Shown one piece after another: positions 1-13,383 of a stretch of 41,812 nt of DNA. This DNA comes from Luteolibacter sp. (GTDB lineage Bacteria > Verrucomicrobiota > Verrucomicrobiia > Verrucomicrobiales > Akkermansiaceae), in assembly GCA_021298895.1 (NCBI GenBank), contig JAJTHK010000040.1:1-41812 (forward strand), written 5' to 3'. The notes under the pieces were generated by a model. The model saw nothing but the letters and a program-made list of their open reading frames with translations, had not been told where the DNA came from and made no database searches. The position numbers and the translations under genes were made by a program. Position 1 is the stretch's first letter, and each line of letters starts with the position of its first letter.

Positions 1-31
1 GTTGGGGGTTCGAGTCCCTCCTGGCGTGCCA
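1..31 (+). tRNA. 3' end of a tRNA, probably tRNA-Trp (partial)
   Basis: The first 31 bases hold a T-arm (stem GGGGG, loop TTCGAGT, stem CCCTC with one G-T pair), a 7-nt acceptor strand CTGGCGT, discriminator G and an encoded CCA end. The anticodon is outside the window. A G discriminator and the position directly before secE-nusG fit tRNA-Trp, which commonly sits there in bacteria; the amino-acid identity is inferred from context only. Confidence 0.75.
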
Positions 32-55
32 CTTTCCGTTATCCTCTCACAGCGA

Positions 56-379
56 ATGAAATTTCTCGAATACATCAAGATCAATGACAGTTGGGTCGCC
101 ACTGGAATCGTTTATGCGGTCCTCTTGGTTCTGCTTATCTTATTGATCAAAAATCTTGCTAAAGTTTCCAGCTTCATCGGTGAGGTCAAAGGAGAACTTC
201 GTAAAGCTAGTTGGCCTTGGGATTCCGATCCTAAAGCACACGGCCTCAAAAAATACAAAGAACTCGTCGACTCCACGATCGTGGTTCTCATTGCTGTGAT
301 CCTGCTCGCAGGTTTCGTGCAAATCTGGGACTTCCTCCAAGTCTACGTGGTCGGCTTCCTGACCAAGCTTTTCGTCTAA
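56..379 (+). CDS. secE: Protein translocase subunit SecE
   Basis: SecE is the small clamp subunit of the SecYEG channel that exports unfolded proteins across the inner membrane. The 107-aa product carries the family core: an amphipathic stretch EVKGELRKASWPW (about residues 43-55) followed by a transmembrane helix near residues 75-97. An additional N-terminal hydrophobic segment (about residues 12-34) gives two predicted helices, one more than the minimal one-helix SecE. The ATG at 56 was chosen because it lies beyond the tRNA end and gives a normal N-terminus; reading frame is open upstream but would run through the tRNA. nusG follows after 33 nt, the classic secE-nusG pair. Confidence 0.93.
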   Translation: MKFLEYIKINDSWVATGIVYAVLLVLLILLIKNLAKVSSFIGEVKGELRKASWPWDSDPKAHGLKKYKELVDSTIVVLIAVILLAGFVQIWDFLQVYVVGFLTKLFV

Positions 380-412
380 CTCACTCTCTTTCAGCTAAAC
401 TCTTTTTCTCCA

Positions 413-982
413 ATGCCAAATTCCAAAGAATATAAAGACCAATGGTATGTTGTCCAAGTGCTCTCGGGCATGGAAGGCAAGGTGCGTGATCGCATCGCCC
501 GTCAGGTTGAAGCTGAGGAAATGCAGGACTACATCCGCGAGGTGCTTGTCCCAACCGAGATCGTTTCTGAAATCAAACGCGGCAAGAAAACCGAGACGAA
601 GAAAAAGTTTTTCCCAGGTTACATCATCGTAAATATGTATCTGGCTACAGCTGATAACCAACTCGTTGAAAAGACATGGTTCTTCATCAAGGAGATCGAA
701 GGCGTCATCGGCTTTGCCGGCACCAAAGACCGCCCAGCTCCCATGCGCCCACGCGAAGTTGAGGCCATGCTTTCCCAAATCCAAGAGCGCGAAGAAACCG
801 TTCGCCCTGCGATTTCCTTCGAAGTCGGAGATACGGTCAAAGTCGCCGATGGTCCTTTCCAATCCCAAAACGGTGTGGTCGAGGAAATCGACCCAGAGCG
901 TGGAAAACTCCGCGTAGCCGTCGATATCTTCGGACGCACCACTCCAGTCGAACTCGAATACTGGCAGGTTGAGCGCGAATGA
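413..982 (+). CDS. nusG: Transcription termination/antitermination protein NusG
   Basis: NusG binds the RNA polymerase clamp, raises processivity and links transcription to Rho or to the ribosome. The 189-aa protein has an N-terminal NGN domain (about residues 10-115, starting with the family-typical QWYVVQVLSGMEGKV and containing FFPGYIIVNMYL) and a C-terminal KOW domain (about 133-187, VGDTVKVADGPFQSQNGVV). Length is close to that of typical bacterial NusG. It lies between secE and the ribosomal protein genes, 63 nt before rplK, and is presumably co-transcribed with them. Confidence 0.97.
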   Translation: MPNSKEYKDQWYVVQVLSGMEGKVRDRIARQVEAEEMQDYIREVLVPTEIVSEIKRGKKTETKKKFFPGYIIVNMYLATADNQLVEKTWFFIKEIEGVIGFAGTKDRPAPMRPREVEAMLSQIQEREETVRPAISFEVGDTVKVADGPFQSQNGVVEEIDPERGKLRVAVDIFGRTTPVELEYWQVERE

Positions 983-1045
983 TACCTCTGAATTTCAAAT
1001 CACCTCTTAAGACAATCTGTTACCCAATTTTTAAATACTAATACC

Positions 1046-1474
1046 ATGGCCAAGGAAGTTATCAAAATCATCAAACTCCAGATCCCTGCTGGAGCAGCCA
1101 ACCCATCTCCACCAGTCGGACCAGCTCTCGGTCAAGCAGGCGTGAACATCATGGGATTCTGCAAAGAGTTCAATGCTGCAACCCAATCCCAGTCTGGCGA
1201 CATCCTTCCTGTCGTGATTTCTGTCTATAAAGACAAATCTTTCACCTTCATCACCAAGCGTCCACCTGCAGGTAACTTGCTCAAAAAAGCAGCTGGTCTC
1301 GCATCCGGTTCTGGTGAGCCTAACAAGAAAAAGGTCGGCAAAATTTCCAAAGCCAAGCTCATGGAAGTCGTAAACATCAAAATGCCTGACCTTAACACGA
1401 AAGATCCAGAAGCAGCAGCTCGCATCCTCGCAGGCACCGCTCGCCAGATGGGACTCGAAGTCGAAGGAATGTAA
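1046..1474 (+). CDS. rplK: 50S ribosomal protein L11
   Basis: L11 binds the GTPase-associated centre of 23S rRNA and supports factor-dependent GTP hydrolysis and stringent-response sensing. The 142-aa product is full length: the N-terminal domain starts with [20 protein letters not shown], the conserved proline-rich factor-facing segment, and the C-terminal rRNA-binding domain ends in the usual [12 protein letters not shown]. It is the first of four consecutive ribosomal protein genes and precedes rplA by 98 nt. Confidence 0.97.
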   Translation: MAKEVIKIIKLQIPAGAANPSPPVGPALGQAGVNIMGFCKEFNAATQSQSGDILPVVISVYKDKSFTFITKRPPAGNLLKKAAGLASGSGEPNKKKVGKISKAKLMEVVNIKMPDLNTKDPEAAARILAGTARQMGLEVEGM

Positions 1475-1572
1475 AATACTCTCAGTCCGTTGATCGATTC
1501 AAACCGGTCGCGGACACCGCAAGAGGGTGAGTCACCCGACTCATCCGTTATCACTGCAAACCAACAAAACAC
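1475..1572 (+). promoter_or_regulatory. rplK-rplA spacer with hairpins; possible L1 autoregulatory site
   Basis: This 98-nt spacer is far longer than the 18-nt rplA-rplJ gap. It can form GCGG-ACA-CCGC near 1510 and overlapping, mutually exclusive hairpins built on GGGTGAGTCACCC and GAGTCACCCGACTC just downstream. L1 is known to repress its own operon by binding an mRNA mimic of its rRNA site, and the position directly before rplA would suit that. No experimentally known L1-site signature was identified, so this is only a candidate. Confidence 0.3.
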
Positions 1573-2283
1573 ATGTCAAAACAACGCAGCAAACGCTACA
1601 GAAAAGCCGCCGAACAGGTTGGCTCCGATAAATCCTACTCTCTCAAGGATGCGATCAGCACCATGAAGAGCCTACCAGCACCGAAGTTCACACCTACCGT
1701 GACTCTTTCGTTCAAGCTTGGTGTCGACCCACGGAAGAGCGACCAAATGGTCCGCGGCTCCGTATCCCTTCCACACGGATCGGGTAAAAACGTCCGCGTC
1801 GTCGTATTCGCACAAGGTGCCGCCGCTGAGGCCGCCGTTGCTGCTGGTGCGGAACACGTCGGATACGAAGATCTCATCAAGAAAATTCAAGAAGGTTTCG
1901 TCGACTTCGATTCCGCCATCGCCACTCCAGATGCCATGGCCGAAGTTCGTAAAATCGCTCGTGTCCTCGGACCTCGCGGTTTGATGCCTAACCCAAAAAC
2001 CGGAACAGTTACCGATGACGTTGCGAAAGCCGTCAAAGAAGTCAAAGCCGGTCGTATCGATTACAAACTCGACAAAAACGGCAACATTTCGGGAGCCATC
2101 GGCAAAGCCAGCTTTGACGAAGTTCAACTCGAAGAAAACGCCCGTGCGTTCCTCGACAGCGTTGTTCGCTCCAAGCCAGCTTCCGCAAAAGGAAACTTTG
2201 TTCAAGCCGTGACTCTCGCTGCTTCCATGCTTCCAGGTCTGCCACTTGAGGCAGCCTCCTACACCACCAAAGCAACCGCATAA
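1573..2283 (+). CDS. rplA: 50S ribosomal protein L1
   Basis: L1 forms the mobile stalk of the large subunit that helps release deacylated tRNA, and in many bacteria it represses translation of its own operon. The 236-aa product shows the family-typical N-terminus [11 protein letters not shown], the hinge and domain-II region containing [18 protein letters not shown]-like residues (about 135-152), and a C-terminal domain typical of L1. Length is close to the usual 230 aa. It is followed by rplJ after 18 nt. Confidence 0.97.
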   Translation: MSKQRSKRYRKAAEQVGSDKSYSLKDAISTMKSLPAPKFTPTVTLSFKLGVDPRKSDQMVRGSVSLPHGSGKNVRVVVFAQGAAAEAAVAAGAEHVGYEDLIKKIQEGFVDFDSAIATPDAMAEVRKIARVLGPRGLMPNPKTGTVTDDVAKAVKEVKAGRIDYKLDKNGNISGAIGKASFDEVQLEENARAFLDSVVRSKPASAKGNFVQAVTLAASMLPGLPLEAASYTTKATA

Positions 2284-2301
2284 CCCCAGCACCCAACGAC
2301 C

Positions 2302-2829
2302 ATGAATCCAGACAAACAAATCATCATCAATGGACTGCTGTCACGCGTCAACGAGTCTCCTTATGTGATCGTCATCGATTACACCGGCCTCACCGTTCCT
2401 CAGTTCAGCGAACTTCGCAATCGCTTGGGTGACAACGGAGCCAAGTGCACCGTTGCCAAGAACAGCTACATGCGCAAAGCCCTTTCCGAAGCGGGTCTTC
2501 CAGATGTCGGTGCAGACCTTGTTGGTCAAACCGCTTTCATCACCGGAAACTCCGAAGTGTTCTCAACTGCAAAAGTTCTCAAGAATTTCGAAAAGGAATT
2601 CAAGAAACCTGAAATGAAGGTCGGTATCCTCGGTTCCGATATCCTCGATTCCGCCAAGCTCAAGATGCTTGCCGATATCCCTTCTCGCGAAGCAGTTCTT
2701 TCACAACTTCTCGGCCTCATCAACGAGCCGGCAACTCGCATCGCACGCGTCCTACTCGAAAAATTCGATCCAGAGCGCGAGCATTTCAAATCAGCAGAAT
2801 CAACCCCTGAAGAAGCAGCTGCCGAATAA
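2302..2829 (+). CDS. rplJ: 50S ribosomal protein L10
   Basis: L10 anchors the L7/L12 stalk to 23S rRNA. The 175-aa protein begins with the family pattern (I-I-L-R-x4-S-P-Y-V-I-V-x-D-Y-x-G-L-T) and includes the rRNA-binding core AKCTVAKNSYMRKAL around residue 50, then the C-terminal helix that binds L12 dimers. Unlike many bacteria there is no room for an L10 leader RNA upstream, because only 18 nt separate it from rplA; stalk autoregulation, if present, would have to act elsewhere. Confidence 0.95.
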   Translation: MNPDKQIIINGLLSRVNESPYVIVIDYTGLTVPQFSELRNRLGDNGAKCTVAKNSYMRKALSEAGLPDVGADLVGQTAFITGNSEVFSTAKVLKNFEKEFKKPEMKVGILGSDILDSAKLKMLADIPSREAVLSQLLGLINEPATRIARVLLEKFDPEREHFKSAESTPEEAAAE

Positions 2830-2966
2830 TAAACAATCTGAATGGATGGTCTGTCGCGTCTCCACGCAATGACCTGATTAACAATGGTTCCTCGTCGATT
2901 TCCTAGCTGGGAAATTGAAATCTCCGGAAGCTCCGGGGGCGACGATACCGCAACGGAGAAAATAAC

Positions 2967-3344
2967 ATGTCAAATATTGCAAACCTCGTAGAAGAACTCG
3001 GCAAGCTTACCGTTCTGGAAGCTGTCGACCTCGTTAAACAACTCGAAGAAACCTGGGGCGTCTCCGCCGCAGCTGCTGTCGCCGCCGGTCCTGCCGCCGC
3101 CGCTGGTCCTGCTGAAGCCGTCGAAGAGAAAACTGAGTTCAATGTCGTCATCACTGATGCCGGTGCTAACAAGATCGCTGTCATTAAGGCAGTTCGTGAA
3201 GTTGCTCCTGGTCTCGGCCTTGCTGATGCCAAGAAACTCGTCGAAAGCGCACCTGCTAACATCCTTGAAGGTGTTGCGAAGGACGCTGCCGAAGCTGCCA
3301 AGAAAAAGCTTGAAGAAGCTGGCGCTAAAATCGAGCTCAAGTAA
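2967..3344 (+). CDS. rplL: 50S ribosomal protein L7/L12
   Basis: L7/L12 forms the multi-copy flexible stalk that recruits translation GTPases. The 125-aa product has the N-terminal dimerisation helices (residues about 1-35, [19 protein letters not shown]), an Ala/Pro-rich hinge (about 36-53) and the globular C-terminal domain beginning [21 protein letters not shown] 137-nt spacer separates it from rplJ, and a strong hairpin follows its stop codon, so expression relative to rpoBC can be set independently. Confidence 0.97.
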   Translation: MSNIANLVEELGKLTVLEAVDLVKQLEETWGVSAAAAVAAGPAAAAGPAEAVEEKTEFNVVITDAGANKIAVIKAVREVAPGLGLADAKKLVESAPANILEGVAKDAAEAAKKKLEEAGAKIELK

Positions 3345-3360
3345 TTCGTTACGGATTTTA

Positions 3361-3391
3361 CCCGGAGCGGTTCTGCCGCTCCGGGCATTTT
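3361..3391 (+). terminator. Attenuator-type hairpin between rplL and rpoB
   Basis: A perfect 10-bp stem (CCCGGAGCGG, loop TTCTG, CCGCTCCGGG) starts 16 nt after the rplL stop and is followed by CATTTT. The short T tract suggests partial read-through. This matches the known arrangement in many bacteria in which an attenuator in the rplL-rpoB gap lowers rpoBC relative to the ribosomal proteins. The remaining spacer to rpoB (3392-3571) shows no clear second element. Confidence 0.8.
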
Positions 3392-3571
3392 CCAGAAAAT
3401 CAATCATTCATAATTTGCAAAATCGGAACCGACGCGTGACACCACTCAAAACCGCGGCATTACGCGTCGCTCCCGACTATTTGTATTCTTCTCATATCTC
3501 CTGATCCTAACTCTGCTCGAACCTTTACCGGCTCGGGCTCAAACTCGTAACACCCACCACTACCCCACATC

Positions 3572-6500
3572 ATGGCTGAACGTCTCTATTTTGGTAAATT
3601 TGAAGAGGTCATTGACCCACCTAACCTCATTGAAGTCCAGAGCAGGTCTTACGACGATTTCTTACAAAAAGATGTCGCTCCTGGTGATCGCTCCGATGCT
3701 GGCTTGCAAGCCGTCTTCCGTGAAGTTTTCCCGATCAAGTCATATGACGAAGCTATTGAATTGGATTTCGTTTCCTACGATATCGAAGATCCAAAAATCA
3801 CTTCGCTTGAATCTCTCCGCAACAGCGAATCATTCTCCGCTGCTCTCTATGTGACCTTCAAACTGAAGGATGAGACTGGCACCAAAAAAGAGCGAGTCTA
3901 CATGGGTGAGCTCCCAATGATGACCCGTCGTGGTACTTTCATCATCAACGGTGCCGAGCGCGTGATCGTATCACAGCTCCACCGTTCACCCGGTATCTGC
4001 TTTGAAACTTCTCAGCATCTTAACGGAAAAATGCTGCATAGCTTCCGCATCATTCCTGACCGTGGTTCATGGTTGGAAGTGCAATTCGATACCAACGATC
4101 TGCTTTACGTTTACCTCGATCGCCGTCGCCGTCGTCGTAAATTCCTAGCTACCACTTTCCTTCGCGTTCTCGGTTACCCAACCGATCGCGATATCGTCAG
4201 CCACTTCTACTCGATCGAAAACCTCGCTCTTGGCACCAAGATCGACGAAGCAGAACTCGGTCACAAAGTTCCTTTCGAAGACATCCTCGACGGAGAACTC
4301 GTCATTGCCAAAGCCTACGAGCCGCTTACCGCAGGCATCGTGAAACAATTGGTAAGCCTCGGTCATAAAAAACTTGAGGTCATCGACGGCCGCGAAGACG
4401 AGATCCTTCTCAAGTCCCTCCGCAAAGATCCTGCGAAAGACGAAGAATCAGCTCTCAAAGACATCTATCGCAAACTTCGCCCAGGTGATCCACCGACCGC
4501 ATCCAACGCTCGCGCCCTTCTCAAGCGTCTGTTCTTCGATGCGAAGAAATATGACCTTACCCGCGTCGGCCGTTACAAAATCAACCAGAAGCTCGGCATC
4601 AGCGTTGATTCCGATCAACGCATCATGGTTCCTGAGGATTTCCTCGCTGCCGTTCGTTACATTCTCAAACTGAAAAAAGGTGAGGGTGTTATCGACGATA
4701 TCGATCACCTTGGCTCACGCCGCGTGCGTGCTGTCGGTGAGCTTCTTGCTAACCAGTGCCGCGTCGGTCTTGCCCGCACAGAGCGTTTGGTTAAAGAACG
4801 CATGACTTTGTTCGATGTGAACATCGAGGGCATGACTCCACAGAAACTCATCAACCCGAAAGCGCTTTCCGCTGTCGTGCGTGATTTCTTCGGTCGTTCA
4901 CAGCTTTCCCAGTTCATGGACCAGACCAACCCTCTGGCGGAGCTGACTCACAAACGTCGCCTTTCCGCACTCGGACCAGGTGGTCTGAACCGCGATCGTG
5001 CAGGCTTCGAAGTCCGCGACGTTCATCCTTCCCATTATGGCCGTATCTGCCCGATTGAAACTCCTGAGGGTCCAAACATCGGTCTGATCAACTCGATGTG
5101 CACATACGCACGTATCAACGAGTTCGGATTCATCGAGACTCCTTACCGCAAGGTGAAAAACGGTAAAGTTACTAATGAGATCGAATACCTAACAGCTGAC
5201 CAAGAGGAAAACTACCTCATCGCTCAGGCATCCAACGTGATCGATAAAGCAGGTCGTTTCGAAAACGAGCGCATCGATGCTCGTGAGCGTGGTGAATTCA
5301 TCGAGTCCACACCTGCGGAAGTTCATTATATGGACGTCTCGCCGAAACAACTCGTTTCAGTTGCTGCCGGTTTGATTCCTTTCCTTGAACACGATGACGC
5401 GAACCGCGCACTCATGGGTTCTAACATGCAACGCCAGGGCGTGCCGCTTCTCGTTTCCGAATCTCCACTCGTTGGAACCGGTCTCGAAGGTAAAGCTGCT
5501 CGCGACTCCCGCGCTGTTGTGGTTTCGGAAGCCGACGGCATCATTGCCGCGGCAACCGCAGAAATCATCATCACCACTGCCGATGGTAAACTTCCTGTTT
5601 CTGACGAAAAATTCCTCAGTGAACCTGAGTCGGTTAAAACCAACGTTGCCAAAGGTATCTTCGCTTACCCGCTGCGTAAGTTCATGCGTTCCAACGCAGG
5701 AACCTGCATCAACCAGAAGCCTATCGTCAAACTCGGCCAGAAAATCAAAAAAGGCCAAGTCCTTGCTGACGGACCGAATACGGAAAACGGCGAACTCGCC
5801 ATCGGCCGAAACGTCCTCGTCGCATTCATGCCATGGAACGGCTACAACTTCGAGGATGCGATCGTCATCTCAGAGCGCGTAGTGAAAGACGATGTCTACA
5901 CTTCGATCCATATTTCTGAATTCGATGTTGCTGCTCGCGATACCAAACTCGGCCCAGAGGAAATCACTCGTGATATCCCGAACGTCGGTGAAGAGGCGCT
6001 CCGTAACCTCGACCACGACGGTATCATCCGCATCGGTGCAGAAGTGAAACCTGGCGATATTCTCGTCGGTAAAATCACTCCGAAATCCGAAACCGAGCTT
6101 GCTCCAGAAGAGCGCCTTCTTCGTGCGATCTTCGGTGAAAAAGCCGCTGACGTTAAAGATACCTCACTCCGCGTTCCTTCAGGTTGTAACGGTATCGTTC
6201 AAGATGTTCGTGTTTCCTCACACGGTCTCGCTAAGAAACGTGCTGAAAAAGTCGATCCTGTTGAACTCAAGAAACAACTCAAAAAGATCAACGACGAGCA
6301 CAAGAAAAAGGCTGACAAACTTACCGACGACCTCACTGAGAAACTCTCTGACATTCTGTTAGGTGAGAAAATTCCTCTCGACGTTGTCAACGCTCAGACT
6401 GGTGAAATCATCATCCCTGCGAACCGTAAGATCACCAAGACCTTGCTCCGCAAACTTGCTTCGGTTCATGATCATATCGAAATCGATCCTTCTCCGATCC

Positions 6501-7522
6501 GTAACAAGATCGTCGAAATTATCAATTCCTTCGAAAGCCGCTTCCAAGAACTCGATACCGATCGCGAACGCAAACTCGATTCCCTCGAGTCTGGCGACGA
6601 CGTCGATCCAGGCGTGATCAAAGAAGTCAAAGTGTTTATCGCTGCCAAGCGCAAGCTCTCGGTCGGTGACAAAATGGCCGGACGCCACGGTAACAAAGGT
6701 GTGGTTGCAACCATCGTTCCTGAAGAAGATATGCCTTATCTTCACGACGGAACTCCAGTTGATATCTGCCTCAACCCACTCGGCGTGCCTTCACGGATGA
6801 ACGTCGGTCAGGTTCTTGAAACTCACCTCGGTGTTGCTGCAAAAGCACTCGGCTTCAAAGTTGCGACCCCAATTTTCGACGGCATCAAAGAAAACATCAT
6901 CTGGGACTTCATGTCCGAGGCGAAAAAAGTCGACGGTGTGAAAATGGTCGGCGGTGGAGAGAAAGCCCGCGAGCGTAAACCAAATGAGCCAGAAGGTCGG
7001 GGTTACACCTGGATCGGTGACGGCAAAGATGGCAGCACCGCTGGTAAGTCCACTCTTTATGACGGCCGCACTGGTGAGGCTTTCCACAACCCAGTTGTGG
7101 TCGGAATGATCTACATGCTCAAACTCGGTCACCTTGTCGCTGATAAGATTCACGCACGTGCCGTTGGTCCATACTCGCTCGTCACCCAGCAGCCGCTTGG
7201 TGGTAAAGCGCAATACGGTGGTCAGCGCTTCGGTGAGATGGAGGTCTGGGCACTCGAAGCTTACGGTGCCGCTTACACGCTCCAAGAAATTCTAACTGTT
7301 AAGTCTGACGACGTTCAAGGACGCACGCGCATCTATGAAGCCATCGTCAAAGGCGATAATAACCTCGAAGCCGGGACTCCGGAATCGTTCAACGTTCTCA
7401 TCAAAGAGATGCAATCGCTCGGCCTCGATGTCCGCCCTGGACGCCAAGGTCAATCGAATCACGGTTCACCACTCTCTTCCGGTGGAATGGATGACTTCTC
7501 CCTTGATGATCTCACCCTCTAA
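3572..7522 (+). CDS. rpoB: DNA-directed RNA polymerase subunit beta
   Basis: The beta subunit forms one pincer of RNA polymerase and part of the catalytic centre. The 1316-aa product is close to the usual length (about 1340 in E. coli). Visible landmarks include the rifampicin-pocket region [26 protein letters not shown], the segment [15 protein letters not shown], the catalytic-site segment [13 protein letters not shown] (about residue 1033 onward) and the C-terminal anchor [19 protein letters not shown]. The rifampicin-pocket residues look wild-type by eye. rpoC follows after 44 nt, forming the standard rpoBC unit. Confidence 0.98.
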   Translation: MAERLYFGKFEEVIDPPNLIEVQSRSYDDFLQKDVAPGDRSDAGLQAVFREVFPIKSYDEAIELDFVSYDIEDPKITSLESLRNSESFSAALYVTFKLKDETGTKKERVYMGELPMMTRRGTFIINGAERVIVSQLHRSPGICFETSQHLNGKMLHSFRIIPDRGSWLEVQFDTNDLLYVYLDRRRRRRKFLATTFLRVLGYPTDRDIVSHFYSIENLALGTKIDEAELGHKVPFEDILDGELVIAKAYEPLTAGIVKQLVSLGHKKLEVIDGREDEILLKSLRKDPAKDEESALKDIYRKLRPGDPPTASNARALLKRLFFDAKKYDLTRVGRYKINQKLGISVDSDQRIMVPEDFLAAVRYILKLKKGEGVIDDIDHLGSRRVRAVGELLANQCRVGLARTERLVKERMTLFDVNIEGMTPQKLINPKALSAVVRDFFGRSQLSQFMDQTNPLAELTHKRRLSALGPGGLNRDRAGFEVRDVHPSHYGRICPIETPEGPNIGLINSMCTYARINEFGFIETPYRKVKNGKVTNEIEYLTADQEENYLIAQASNVIDKAGRFENERIDARERGEFIESTPAEVHYMDVSPKQLVSVAAGLIPFLEHDDANRALMGSNMQRQGVPLLVSESPLVGTGLEGKAARDSRAVVVSEADGIIAAATAEIIITTADGKLPVSDEKFLSEPESVKTNVAKGIFAYPLRKFMRSNAGTCINQKPIVKLGQKIKKGQVLADGPNTENGELAIGRNVLVAFMPWNGYNFEDAIVISERVVKDDVYTSIHISEFDVAARDTKLGPEEITRDIPNVGEEALRNLDHDGIIRIGAEVKPGDILVGKITPKSETELAPEERLLRAIFGEKAADVKDTSLRVPSGCNGIVQDVRVSSHGLAKKRAEKVDPVELKKQLKKINDEHKKKADKLTDDLTEKLSDILLGEKIPLDVVNAQTGEIIIPANRKITKTLLRKLASVHDHIEIDPSPIRNKIVEIINSFESRFQELDTDRERKLDSLESGDDVDPGVIKEVKVFIAAKRKLSVGDKMAGRHGNKGVVATIVPEEDMPYLHDGTPVDICLNPLGVPSRMNVGQVLETHLGVAAKALGFKVATPIFDGIKENIIWDFMSEAKKVDGVKMVGGGEKARERKPNEPEGRGYTWIGDGKDGSTAGKSTLYDGRTGEAFHNPVVVGMIYMLKLGHLVADKIHARAVGPYSLVTQQPLGGKAQYGGQRFGEMEVWALEAYGAAYTLQEILTVKSDDVQGRTRIYEAIVKGDNNLEAGTPESFNVLIKEMQSLGLDVRPGRQGQSNHGSPLSSGGMDDFSLDDLTL

Positions 7523-7566
7523 TCAGAAACGCGAAACCAACCCCACATCCCTAACAATTACCTATT

Positions 7567-11718
<4,152 letters not shown>

Positions 11719-11737
11719 TTCTAACAAAACCCAAAAC

Positions 11738-11773
11738 AACCCCGGTTCATCGAAAAGTGACCGGGGTTTTTTG
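11738..11773 (+). terminator. Rho-independent terminator after rpoC
   Basis: AACCCCGGT (11738-11746) pairs perfectly with ACCGGGGTT (11760-11768) around a 13-nt loop and runs straight into a T6 tract. It closes the secE-nusG-rpl-rpoBC block. Confidence 0.92.
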
Positions 11774-11822
11774 TATTTAATGGTTTCCATTTTCAGACTG
11801 TAGTTTAGAAATATGCATCATT

Positions 11823-12932
11823 ATGAAAACCACTATCTCGGCCTTGATTCTCATTTTTACCCTAAGCTCTGGGTTATTTGCTCGCACTTGGACCGATAAA
11901 GATGGTCGCTCGATAGATGCGGATATCGTGAAAGCCGATGAGACAGAGGTTACGATTAATAAAGCAGGCAAAGAATTCAAATTGCCGCTCGAAAAGCTTA
12001 GCGATGCCGATAAGGGGTTTGTAAAGGAGTGGCTTGCTGAACAAAAGGTAAAGAAGGAAGAGGTGAAAAAAGAAGAAGTCCCAGTAGCTGTGCCTCCTGT
12101 AGAGGTTACGATTAATAAAGCAGGCAAGCTCGAAGAGCTTGGCAATGCCGATAAGGGGGATGTAAGGGAGTGGCTTGCTGAACAAAAAAGAAAGAAAGCT
12201 GTGCCTCCTGGGCAAGCATCTTTCGACGGTAAGCCGCTAGCGCTCGGAGGTAAGACAAATCTATTTGAATATGAGTATTCGGCGGAACAGTTAGCGATGG
12301 TCAAAAAGGAAAAGGGAACAGATACAGGGTTTAAAATAGCGTTCGCATTGCCAGCAAATTTCGATCCCACAAAACCTCACAAGGTTTTTATCGTTGGTAC
12401 TGCTGAAAACAACGCTAAGCAGGCCGCAGATGGAAATGTAGGAATGATGAGTTTCTTCGGTAAGCAATGTGCGGCTAGCGGTTGGATTTGTATGGCTTAC
12501 GATTCAAATTTAGGACGGGTACGGCATGATGTGGATTTGCAAGCAGCATTAGCAAAGATCAATAAGGAGTGGCCAGGTTTCAAAGGTTGGGAATTTGCCG
12601 CTGGTGGATTTTCAGGCGGAGCCAAAGCATGCATGTTCCCAATGGCTTACTTGATCAAAAACGAATACAAAGTGATTGGTGGATTCCTAGCCGGCTGCAA
12701 CGAGGATCTTTCTGGAACTGTGCAGAAACTCTATAGAGTGCCAAAATCCGAATTCAAGGATGTGAAGATTTTTTTAGGCAATCCAGCTTCTAAGGCAGAC
12801 TACGCCGAGCCAGTGAAAACGAGTATGAAACGGAACGGAATAGCCAATGTTCGAGCAGAGGTGCACAACGGTAATAGTTCTCTCGAATACACACAGTTCG
12901 CCGAGGGATTGAAATGGATTGCTGGGCAGTAG
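11823..12932 (+). CDS. Secreted protein with SHD1-like repeats and an alpha/beta-hydrolase domain
   Basis: The 369-aa product has a signal peptide (MKTTISALILIFTLSSGLFA), then an SHD1-like module (residues about 21-75: RTWTDKDGRSIDADIV ... LPLEKLSDADKGFVKEWL) and a second, shortened copy of its C-terminal half (about 93-121). Residues about 145-369 form a hydrolase-like domain with a nucleophile elbow GFSGG (Ser264) and a late His (about 350) as plausible catalytic residues. SHD1 modules attached to secreted proteins are common in Planctomycetes and Verrucomicrobia. The enzyme family and substrate are not recognised; an esterase or polyhydroxybutyrate-depolymerase-like fold is a guess. It stands alone between two terminators. 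Confidence 0.8.
   Translation: MKTTISALILIFTLSSGLFARTWTDKDGRSIDADIVKADETEVTINKAGKEFKLPLEKLSDADKGFVKEWLAEQKVKKEEVKKEEVPVAVPPVEVTINKAGKLEELGNADKGDVREWLAEQKRKKAVPPGQASFDGKPLALGGKTNLFEYEYSAEQLAMVKKEKGTDTGFKIAFALPANFDPTKPHKVFIVGTAENNAKQAADGNVGMMSFFGKQCAASGWICMAYDSNLGRVRHDVDLQAALAKINKEWPGFKGWEFAAGGFSGGAKACMFPMAYLIKNEYKVIGGFLAGCNEDLSGTVQKLYRVPKSEFKDVKIFLGNPASKADYAEPVKTSMKRNGIANVRAEVHNGNSSLEYTQFAEGLKWIAGQ
11946..12187 (+). repeat. Intragenic direct duplication with a 15-bp in-frame deletion
   Basis: Bases 11946-12046 and 12102-12187 are near-identical copies within the SHD1 region of the preceding gene. The second copy lacks 15 bp, removing residues EFKLP while keeping the frame. The high nucleotide identity points to a recent duplication. 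The segment between the copies codes for a Lys/Glu/Pro-rich linker. Confidence 0.85.
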
Positions 12933-12962
12933 TCCGAATCAGCTGAGCTACATAATTCTTCA

Positions 12963-12997
12963 CTTAAGATAAGATTCGATCTCGTCTTAGGATTTTT
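12963..12997 (+). terminator. Probable Rho-independent terminator
   Basis: A 13-position stem with one mismatch and a few wobble pairs (CTTAAGATAAGAT / ATCTCGTCTTAGG) closes a 3-nt loop and is followed by ATTTTT. It starts 30 nt after the stop of the SHD1 hydrolase gene. Confidence 0.65.
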
Positions 12998-13015
12998 CGC
13001 GAGTGTGGGTGATGA

Positions 13016-13243
13016 CTAGCTGTCTTCAACGAGATCATCTTTTTCATGATCATTGCAGACATCTGTCATAGTACAGAAATAATCGAGCGAGACGCAGATG
13101 TGTGCGATGCTAAGAGTGGAGAGTTTATCGTAGCGATAAAATAATGCGTCGCGCACATGATCACGAAACAAGTAGCTATCCGATAGCAGTGAGGTTTCTG
13201 CTTCGCCAATTCGCTCAATAAAATCGGCTTTGATTGTTACCAC
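13016..13243 (-). pseudogene. Short orphan reading frame, probably a gene remnant
   Basis: This is the only open frame in the 450-nt gap between the hydrolase terminator and the M20 gene. The frame codes for 75 residues from a GTG and stays open for about 14 further codons upstream without any ATG. The composition (for example HVRDALFYRYDKLSTLSIAHIC) looks protein-like rather than random, but I recognise no family, and there is no ribosome-binding site. A decayed fragment of a longer gene is the most likely reading; a real small protein is possible. The rest of the gap (13244-13383) shows nothing definite. Confidence 0.3.
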
Positions 13244-13383
13244 CGCGCCAAATTCCCATGGTTTAGTTTGCGCACTGAAGTGCTCCTATAAAACACCACA
13301 ATTTCTACTCTATGAGTTACGTTGTGAAGACTTTGGCGATTCCGTCAAGAATGCATGTGATCTTAGGTGATTGGTGGTCAGAA

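Noticed and set aside
2302-2966. Search for an L10 leader before rplJ
   Set aside because: Only 18 nt separate rplA and rplJ, and the 137-nt rplJ-rplL gap shows just a 5-bp CCGGA/TCCGG hairpin, not a leader layout.
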